Shown: positions 4,711 to 8,915 of the stretch, one piece after another | Position numbering within the stretch: position 1 is the stretch's first letter | Layout of the letters: each line of letters starts with the position of its first letter | Position numbers and translations under genes: made by a program | Notes under the pieces: model-generated | Database searches by the model: none | What the model saw: only the letters and a program-made list of their open reading frames with translations | What the model was told of the DNA's origin: nothing | Source: an uncultured Robiginitomaculum sp. | GTDB lineage: Bacteria > Pseudomonadota > Alphaproteobacteria > Caulobacterales > Maricaulaceae | DNA length: 8,915 nt | Assembly: GCA_938003555.1 (NCBI GenBank) | Contig: CALKXN010000151.1 | Location: forward strand, 1-8,915 | Direction of reading: 5' to 3'

Positions 4711-7155
4711 ATGGCAAAACCGCCCGCAAAATCGACATCGAGCCGCGATAGTTTGAAAAAACTGCGCGCTGATGTGGTGCGCATTGATCAACGCTTAACC
4801 CGCGCGCAAAAAGCCACGCAGACATCTATCAAAGCGGCTCAAGACGCCTATGGGGCTTTGGCCTTGCGCGCGGATAATGGCGGGCAAGACGAACTTCGTC
4901 ATCAGGTTAACCGTTTGGCGACATCTCTCGAAGAGCGTTTGGCCCAAGCCCGTACAGATGTTGCGGCGACTTTGGCGAGTGGATTAAATGATCCGCGCCT
5001 TGATAAAGTGGCTGACGCGGTGCGCGCTGCGCAAAATAAACTCTCCACGGCTGAGCGCCATCAGGCGGAGTCGATTGCCAAAATTAACAGTCATATTGCG
5101 CGCCTCGCCGCGGCGCTTGATGCCCGTTTGCAGGCCCAAGCCCGCGAGCAAGAGGCGACCAAAGCCGACTTGATGGCGCGCATTGATCAAGGTGATGACC
5201 GCCTTGATAAACGCATTACTGAAATTGAAGGCCAAAGCGCCGAAGCGATTATGAGCATTGGCGAACGCGTCGCAACATTATCTGATGCGCTCAATACGCG
5301 TCTCGATGAGACTGAGAAAAACGCGCAAGAGCGCATATATGAAATGGCTGTCGACAGCCAGCACGATATAGAATCCCAAAAGGCTGAAATTGCCCGCCGT
5401 CTTGATGCGATTGAAGAAGGCCAGCGCAATACAATCATGCCTGTGCAAAATTCTCTGGCGACCGTATTCTCCCGCCTTGAAGCGCTTGAGTCCGGAATGG
5501 TCAATGTGATCACGCCTGCGCCGCGCGATGCCATGCCGCCTTTCCCTGCCGCGCCTGCAAGTGGTGAAGACGACTCTTTTGCTGAATCCGAGCGGGAAGC
5601 TGCGCCTTTAGAAGCTGCTAAGCCGACGCCTTATATGGCAGACGCATTTGCGCCGCCTCCGCCTCCGGCTTTGGCGACGCCCGTTGCGCCGCCAGCAAAT
5701 CCTTACGCTACGGCAGCACAGCAGCAGCCCCAAGAGCAAGTCAGCGCACAAATCCATCAATTTGACGGCAATACGGCTTACGCCGCGACGCCTGAATATG
5801 GCAATCCATATGGCAATCCGTATGAGGCGCAGAATAATACACCTGCCGCGATGCAAAATTACGCTGCGCAGGCTTTTGACACGCCCGCCGCCCCGCCTCC
5901 GCCTTTCGAGGCTCAGCCTGCGGCTGCTCAATATGAGAGCGGCGCGCAATATGGCGAGCCTGCGCCGATGGAGCTCTATGAGGGCGCCGATACAATGGAC
6001 ATGGCTCGCCCCGGCGCAGCTTCAGCTAAGACGAAACGCGGCTTAAGTCTAAATCCGCGCCTGCTGCGCACAGCCGCAACGGCTGCAGCGCTGGTCGCTG
6101 TGGTAAGTGCTGGTGCCTTCATGCTCAAGGGTAAGCTTGGCGATAAAAACCAACCGGATACGCGCATTGTCCAGAGCCAAACTCCGGCAGCGTCTACGCC
6201 CGCTGCGGCAATACCCGACGCGCAGCCGCAATATGACGTCACGCTTACTGCGCCGACCGGAAATATGAGCCAGCCGGACATGGCCCCGGGCGCTGTGGCC
6301 GCGCCGTCAAATGTTCAATATGATACGTTGATGGCTGCCGTTGAAGCCGGCGATCCGATTGCGCAAATGCAGCATGGCGTAACCTTGCTGCGTGCGGGCA
6401 AAGCCGAAGAAGGCGCCTCTTATGTGCGCCAATCGGCGTCCCAAGGTTTGACCGCAGCGCAATATGTTCTGGGTCATTTATATGACACAGGCGAAGGCGT
6501 TGCCGCCGATAAGAAACTCGCCAAAGATTTAACGCAAAAGGCCGCCCAAGGCGGTCACCGCGTCGCGATGTATGATCTGGCCGTATATTATGTTGATGCG
6601 GCCGAGACAGCCTCGGCTAATAGCCAATCGGCCGAAGCGCAATCCGCCATGAGCCGCGCCGTACAGTGGTTCCGCAAGGCGGGCGAATTTGGCATGACGG
6701 ACGCGCAATTTAACGTCGCTGTTTTGTATGACCAAGGCAATGGCACGCCGTCTGATCCGGCTGAGGCATATTTTTGGTATTCCATCGCTGGCCAAGCGGG
6801 TGATCAAGAAAGTGCGTCGCGCGCGCAGCAAATCGCTGCTGAGCTGCCGCAGGATATGTTGCTGCGCACCAATAGCCGCATCGCGCAATTTAAACCTTCC
6901 GATTTTGATCTGGCCGCCAATGGCATCTTCCCCAATGTTCCGTGGGAGAAAAAAGTCAGCGTCAATAAACAACGCGTGATCAAAGCCCAAACGCTGCTCA
7001 CCAATATCGGTTATGATATTGGCGGCGTGGACGGCGCGCCCGGGCCAAAGACCCGCGAAGCGATCAAAGACTTTGAACGTAGCAATGGCTTGCCGGAAAC
7101 CGGCAAAATTTCCGACCCATTGCTTGAGCGCTTAGAGATTGCGTCACAGGCGTAA
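4711..7155 (+). CDS. podJ: PodJ-like polar localization scaffold (coiled coil, TM, Sel1 repeats, peptidoglycan-binding domain)
   Basis: 814 residues from ATG 4711. Order: coiled-coil region about 12-255, with recurrent RL(D/E) heptad-like units; Pro/Ala/Tyr-rich linker about 270-440, including PPPPP and a YGNPYGNPY repeat; basic stretch KTKRGLSLNPR, then one membrane segment about 451-472; a second Pro/Ala-rich linker; Sel1-like repeats about 545-700 (for example TAAQYVLGHLYDTGEGVAAD and DAQFNVAVLYDQGNGTPSDP); and a C-terminal peptidoglycan-binding_1 domain about 752-810 (VIKAQTLLTNIGYDIGGVDG). The cytoplasmic coil, single TM and periplasmic Sel1 plus PG-binding order is that of Caulobacter PodJ (974 residues), a polar scaffold for the PleC pathway, pili and holdfast. 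Low-complexity segments make orthology less certain than architecture. It diverges from divL and has a CtrA box upstream. Confidence 0.72.
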   Translation: MAKPPAKSTSSRDSLKKLRADVVRIDQRLTRAQKATQTSIKAAQDAYGALALRADNGGQDELRHQVNRLATSLEERLAQARTDVAATLASGLNDPRLDKVADAVRAAQNKLSTAERHQAESIAKINSHIARLAAALDARLQAQAREQEATKADLMARIDQGDDRLDKRITEIEGQSAEAIMSIGERVATLSDALNTRLDETEKNAQERIYEMAVDSQHDIESQKAEIARRLDAIEEGQRNTIMPVQNSLATVFSRLEALESGMVNVITPAPRDAMPPFPAAPASGEDDSFAESEREAAPLEAAKPTPYMADAFAPPPPPALATPVAPPANPYATAAQQQPQEQVSAQIHQFDGNTAYAATPEYGNPYGNPYEAQNNTPAAMQNYAAQAFDTPAAPPPPFEAQPAAAQYESGAQYGEPAPMELYEGADTMDMARPGAASAKTKRGLSLNPRLLRTAATAAALVAVVSAGAFMLKGKLGDKNQPDTRIVQSQTPAASTPAAAIPDAQPQYDVTLTAPTGNMSQPDMAPGAVAAPSNVQYDTLMAAVEAGDPIAQMQHGVTLLRAGKAEEGASYVRQSASQGLTAAQYVLGHLYDTGEGVAADKKLAKDLTQKAAQGGHRVAMYDLAVYYVDAAETASANSQSAEAQSAMSRAVQWFRKAGEFGMTDAQFNVAVLYDQGNGTPSDPAEAYFWYSIAGQAGDQESASRAQQIAAELPQDMLLRTNSRIAQFKPSDFDLAANGIFPNVPWEKKVSVNKQRVIKAQTLLTNIGYDIGGVDGAPGPKTREAIKDFERSNGLPETGKISDPLLERLEIASQA

Positions 7156-7174
7156 TTTTGCCGTGGCGGCAAAA
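7156..7174 (+). terminator. Perfect hairpin directly after the podJ-like stop
   Basis: TTTTGCCG (7156-7163), loop TGG, CGGCAAAA (7167-7174): eight perfect pairs starting on the first base after TAA. The A/U ends are built into the stem and no separate T-tract follows, so it may be a weak or bidirectional terminator, or an mRNA 3'-end stabiliser. Confidence 0.5.
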
Positions 7175-7204
7175 CAGTGCTTTCAGTGAACTAGAAAAAA
7201 GCGG

Positions 7205-7218
7205 AGCGGCAAGCCGCT
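7205..7218. other. Short GC hairpin next to an A6 tract
   Basis: AGCGGC-AA-GCCGCT with AAAAAA at 7195-7200. On the minus strand the hairpin precedes TTTTTT after a short spacer, like an intrinsic terminator, but no minus-strand gene upstream of it is evident. The rest of 7175-7269 shows no gene; a promoter for the lipoprotein gene could lie in the AT-rich 7229-7255 but no clear boxes are seen. Confidence 0.3.
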
Positions 7219-7269
7219 GGCGGGCGGATAGTAATTTAGAACTTAGACATTTTTCGGGTATGTCTGCAC

Positions 7270-7704
7270 ATGTTTAAGTGCTTCTCTCTCTTCATATTAT
7301 TCGCTGTTGTTGGGTGTACGAACAATGGTGCTGCATCTGAACTAAAAAATTCTACACAAAAAATTACATGGTCGGAGAAAACCGCGCCTATATTCTATTA
7401 CGGGGAACCCATTTGGGCCAATCCTGATGGCAATACTAAGACCGCTAATCCTTGGCCTTATATTTTATGGATGCAAACCGAAGCAGAAAATACCTGTTTC
7501 ACCCCGATGTGGAAAACAGCTTATCCGGGGGAGGTTTCCAGAATATATGACAGACTCTATGACGGTGTTGAGATTGGTATATGCTCCAACTTACCTAATC
7601 GTTGTTTCCTGATTTCAGAAAAATGGACGCGTGGACCTGATGGGGACAGACTCAATGAAGCCGAGGCTTGTGATCCGAGCTTGAGCGAAAAAGATAAATG
7701 GTGA
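7270..7704 (+). CDS. Small hypothetical lipoprotein
   Basis: 144 residues; no family recognised. The N-terminus MFKCFSLFILFAVVGC is a type II signal peptide with lipobox VVGC, so Cys16 would be lipidated and the protein exported and membrane-anchored. The mature part has four cysteines (76, 105, 112, 134), which could form two periplasmic disulfides, and many aromatic residues (WPYILWMQ, YDRLYDG). Residue 17 is Thr rather than Asp, so outer-membrane sorting is more likely than inner-membrane retention by the E. coli rule. GC of 7321-7680 is about 44%, lower than neighbours, and no strong Shine-Dalgarno sequence precedes ATG 7270. It follows the podJ-like gene by 114 nt with a hairpin between and precedes tesB by 66 nt; cotranscription with tesB is possible. 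A role in the envelope is the most that can be inferred. Confidence 0.7.
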   Translation: MFKCFSLFILFAVVGCTNNGAASELKNSTQKITWSEKTAPIFYYGEPIWANPDGNTKTANPWPYILWMQTEAENTCFTPMWKTAYPGEVSRIYDRLYDGVEIGICSNLPNRCFLISEKWTRGPDGDRLNEAEACDPSLSEKDKW

Positions 7705-7713
7705 TTTATCTTT
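7690..7713 (+). terminator. 10-bp AT-rich hairpin spanning the lipoprotein stop codon
   Basis: aaagataaat (7690-7699), loop ggtg, atttatcttt (7704-7713) is a perfect 10-bp inverted repeat whose loop and stem hold the TGA stop (7702-7704). It lacks a GC-rich stem and T-tract, so intrinsic termination is doubtful; it may be an mRNA processing or protection structure, or a protein-binding dyad ahead of tesB. Confidence 0.35.
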
Positions 7714-7770
7714 GGGTCACGGCCTGAACCAAACCTTGCAATCCGCACCCAGAGCAACGATACCACCTTC

Positions 7771-8652
7771 ATGTTTACCCTCACTGAATTTCTCTCAAAA
7801 ATGCATGTCGAAGAGCTCGACGATTTACTCTTTCGCGGGGAGCCGCTTGAGATGGGATTGCCGCGTGTTTTTGGGGGTCAAGTTTTGGGGCAGGCGTTAA
7901 ATGCGGCCGTCCGAACCGTTGACGCCCAGCGTAAGCCGCATTCGCTGCATGGTTATTTTTTGCGTCCCGGGGATGTCAGCCGCCCGATCATTTACGAAGT
8001 TGACCCCATCCGCGATGGCCGCAGTTTTGCGACGCGCCGCGTTGTCGCCAAGCAGCGCGGCAAGGCGATTTTTAATGGCTCAATTTCTTTTCAAATTTTA
8101 GAAGAGGGCGTCAGTCATCAAATGGATTTGCCCGATGGCGTTCCCGCGCCGCAGGATGTTCTACCTGATATTGAGCATGTGCAAGAGCTATCAAAATCGC
8201 ATCCAGAGTTATCCGTTGATAAATTGCGGGCCTCAAGCTTGCTGTTTGACCCGTCAATTATTGATCTGCGCACGCCAGATTTAGTCAAGTCGCTCATCCC
8301 CGGTCAACACGATCCGCGCTATGGCTTTTGGTTTAAATTTAATGACGCCATTGGGAATGACCCGATAACGCACCGCACGCTTCTGGCTTTTATTTCGGAT
8401 AAATCACTGATGTCCGTGGGGTTGCTGCCGCATAATATGAACCGCGATACGCATCGCTTAATCGGGGCGAGCCTGGACCACGCCATGTGGTTTCATAGCG
8501 AAATTCGCGTTAATCAATGGATTTACTATCACATCGATAGCCCCCGCTCCGCCCGCGCCAGAGATTTCGGACGCGGGAGTTTCTATACCGAGTCCGGCGA
8601 GTTAATCGCGTCCACGGCGCAAGAGGGCCTCATTCGGATTGTGGAGCGCTAA
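7771..8652 (+). CDS. tesB: Acyl-CoA thioesterase II
   Basis: 293 residues (E. coli TesB 286), a double-hotdog thioesterase that hydrolyses medium- and long-chain acyl-CoA to free fatty acid and CoA in the cytoplasm. Signatures: LFRGEPLEMGLPRVFGGQV near the N-terminus, HSLHGYFLRPGD (57-68), the second hotdog with ISDKSLM (Asp210), SLDHAMWFH (Ser234 onward) and STAQEGLIR (Gln284). Asp210, Ser234 and Gln284 line up at a constant +6 offset with the E. coli catalytic Asp204, Thr228 and Gln278; Ser in place of Thr is conservative and should keep activity. ATG 7771 is the only reasonable start: the frame is open back to 7705 but contains no other start codon. The Shine-Dalgarno sequence is weak. No regulatory or functional link with the polarity genes is visible. 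Confidence 0.95.
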   Translation: MFTLTEFLSKMHVEELDDLLFRGEPLEMGLPRVFGGQVLGQALNAAVRTVDAQRKPHSLHGYFLRPGDVSRPIIYEVDPIRDGRSFATRRVVAKQRGKAIFNGSISFQILEEGVSHQMDLPDGVPAPQDVLPDIEHVQELSKSHPELSVDKLRASSLLFDPSIIDLRTPDLVKSLIPGQHDPRYGFWFKFNDAIGNDPITHRTLLAFISDKSLMSVGLLPHNMNRDTHRLIGASLDHAMWFHSEIRVNQWIYYHIDSPRSARARDFGRGSFYTESGELIASTAQEGLIRIVER

Positions 8653-8798
8653 AGCGACGGGTTTAGAGATATGTCTTTGAATTTGAATTTATTTGCGTCG
8701 TAGTTTTCGCTCTTTTTCAGTGTCATCCGGTGCGCCGGTTCGACTCTGGCGAAACTATAAGATTCGCTTTGCTTCGGGTAAATGAGCTGCTGTTTCAT
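8649..8798 (-). CDS. Doubtful 49-residue ORF, tail-to-tail with tesB
   Basis: Minus-strand ATG 8798-8796 to TAG 8651-8649, overlapping the last 4 bases of tesB. The peptide (MKQQLIYPKQSESYSFARVE...) is Lys/Ser/Tyr-rich with no signal peptide or membrane segment. No family is recognised, no Shine-Dalgarno sequence is seen, and strong inverted repeats run through its middle (8701-8757), which argues for noncoding sequence. Listed because it is the only sizeable open frame in 8653-8897. Confidence 0.15.
   Translation of the reverse strand: MKQQLIYPKQSESYSFARVEPAHRMTLKKSENYDANKFKFKDISLNPSL
8701..8757. other. Bulged 9-bp stem-loop downstream of tesB
   Basis: tagttttcgc (8701-8710) pairs with gcgaaacta (8749-8757) through nine base pairs and one bulged T. 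Inside is either CCGG-TGCG-CCGG (8727-8738) or a T-arm-like hairpin GCCGG-TTCGACT-CTGGC (8734-8750). It begins 48 nt after the tesB stop. It could be a 3'-end structure, a dispersed repeat or part of a small RNA; there is no T-tract. Confidence 0.4.
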
Positions 8799-8863
8799 CA
8801 CGTATTTTAGACACTGGGTTTATTGCGCAACAGATATCCATATTGCGGCCGCGCCGAAGGAGT

Positions 8864-8896
8864 CGTTTAAAACTATCCCTGATTTAAACGGGGATA
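8864..8896. promoter_or_regulatory. Two overlapping, mutually exclusive inverted repeats at the right edge
   Basis: CGTTTAAA (8864-8871) pairs with TTTAAACG (8883-8890), and TATCCC (8874-8879) pairs with GGGATA (8891-8896). The two stems cannot form together in one RNA strand. If a plus-strand gene starts at ATG 8898 (MFWRLP, GGGG at 8890-8893 as possible Shine-Dalgarno), the second stem would hide the ribosome site. If a minus-strand gene enters from the right (in-frame VNAKTYIPV then TAA at 8886-8884), the first stem would sit on its stop as a terminator-like hairpin. The window ends before this can be settled. Confidence 0.35.
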
Positions 8897-8915
8897 TATG
8901 TTTTGGCGTTTACCC

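Noticed and set aside
5608..5949. Long antisense open frames across the Pro/Ala-rich linker of the podJ-like gene
   Set aside because: They are Arg-rich artefacts of GC-rich codons on the opposite strand, with no family resemblance.
7195..7218. Intrinsic terminator on the minus strand
   Set aside because: The hairpin plus T6 fits only for leftward transcription, and no leftward gene is seen to its right that would need it.
7270..8652. Lipoprotein and tesB as one gene split by a nonsense mutation, since they share a frame with only one TGA between
   Set aside because: Each has full-length features of its own: a complete lipoprotein and a TesB of family length with a normal N-terminus. The linker 7705-7770 does not look coding.
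8701..8757. A tRNA gene
   Set aside because: Too short (57 nt), with no D or anticodon arm and no CCA end; only a T-arm-like hairpin is present.
1..8915. Mobile element, prophage or CRISPR array
   Set aside because: No transposase, integrase or phage genes and no regularly spaced direct repeats were found; the only repeats are short intergenic palindromes.

Overview
The window looks like a chromosomal segment of an alphaproteobacterium, most likely a stalked or dimorphic lineage (Caulobacterales/Hyphomonadales-like). This is inferred from gene content: a DivL-type pseudo-histidine kinase with tyrosine at the phospho-acceptor position, a PodJ-like polarity protein, a canonical CtrA box between them, and alphaproteobacterial-style intergenic palindromes. 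Sampled stretches of the core genes are about 50-56% GC. No mobile element, CRISPR array, rRNA or tRNA was recognised.

Layout. (1) 1-1473 (+): the C-terminal half of DNA polymerase I (polA), cut by the left edge. (2) 1474-1682: a convergent intergenic stretch filled by three consecutive palindromic elements. (3) 1679-2080 (-): a 133-residue AT-rich hypothetical gene with a GTG start, overlapping the stop of the next gene by 4 nt (GTGA). (4) 2077-4494 (-): divL, an 805-residue membrane-anchored multi-PAS protein with Tyr584 where the kinase histidine should be. (5) 4495-4710: a divergent regulatory region with seven TTAA tetramers, one perfect TTAA-N7-TTAACC CtrA box and a long inverted repeat. 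(6) 4711-7155 (+): an 814-residue PodJ-like protein (coiled coil, proline-rich linker, one membrane segment, Sel1 repeats, peptidoglycan-binding domain). (7) 7270-7704 (+): a small lipoprotein of unknown function. (8) 7771-8652 (+): acyl-CoA thioesterase II (tesB). (9) 8653-8915: noncoding sequence with hairpins, a doubtful 49-codon minus-strand ORF and an ambiguous gene edge.

How the genes fit together. The centre of interest is the divL / podJ-like pair. In Caulobacter, DivL reads DivK phosphorylation and controls the CckA-ChpT-CtrA phosphorelay, while PodJ is a polar scaffold for cell-fate signalling. Here the two are transcribed divergently from one 216-bp region carrying a CtrA box, which suggests feedback from the pathway's own output regulator onto its sensor and scaffold. 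The small protein translationally coupled to divL is an unexplained possible partner. polA and tesB are housekeeping genes with no evident link to the polarity module.
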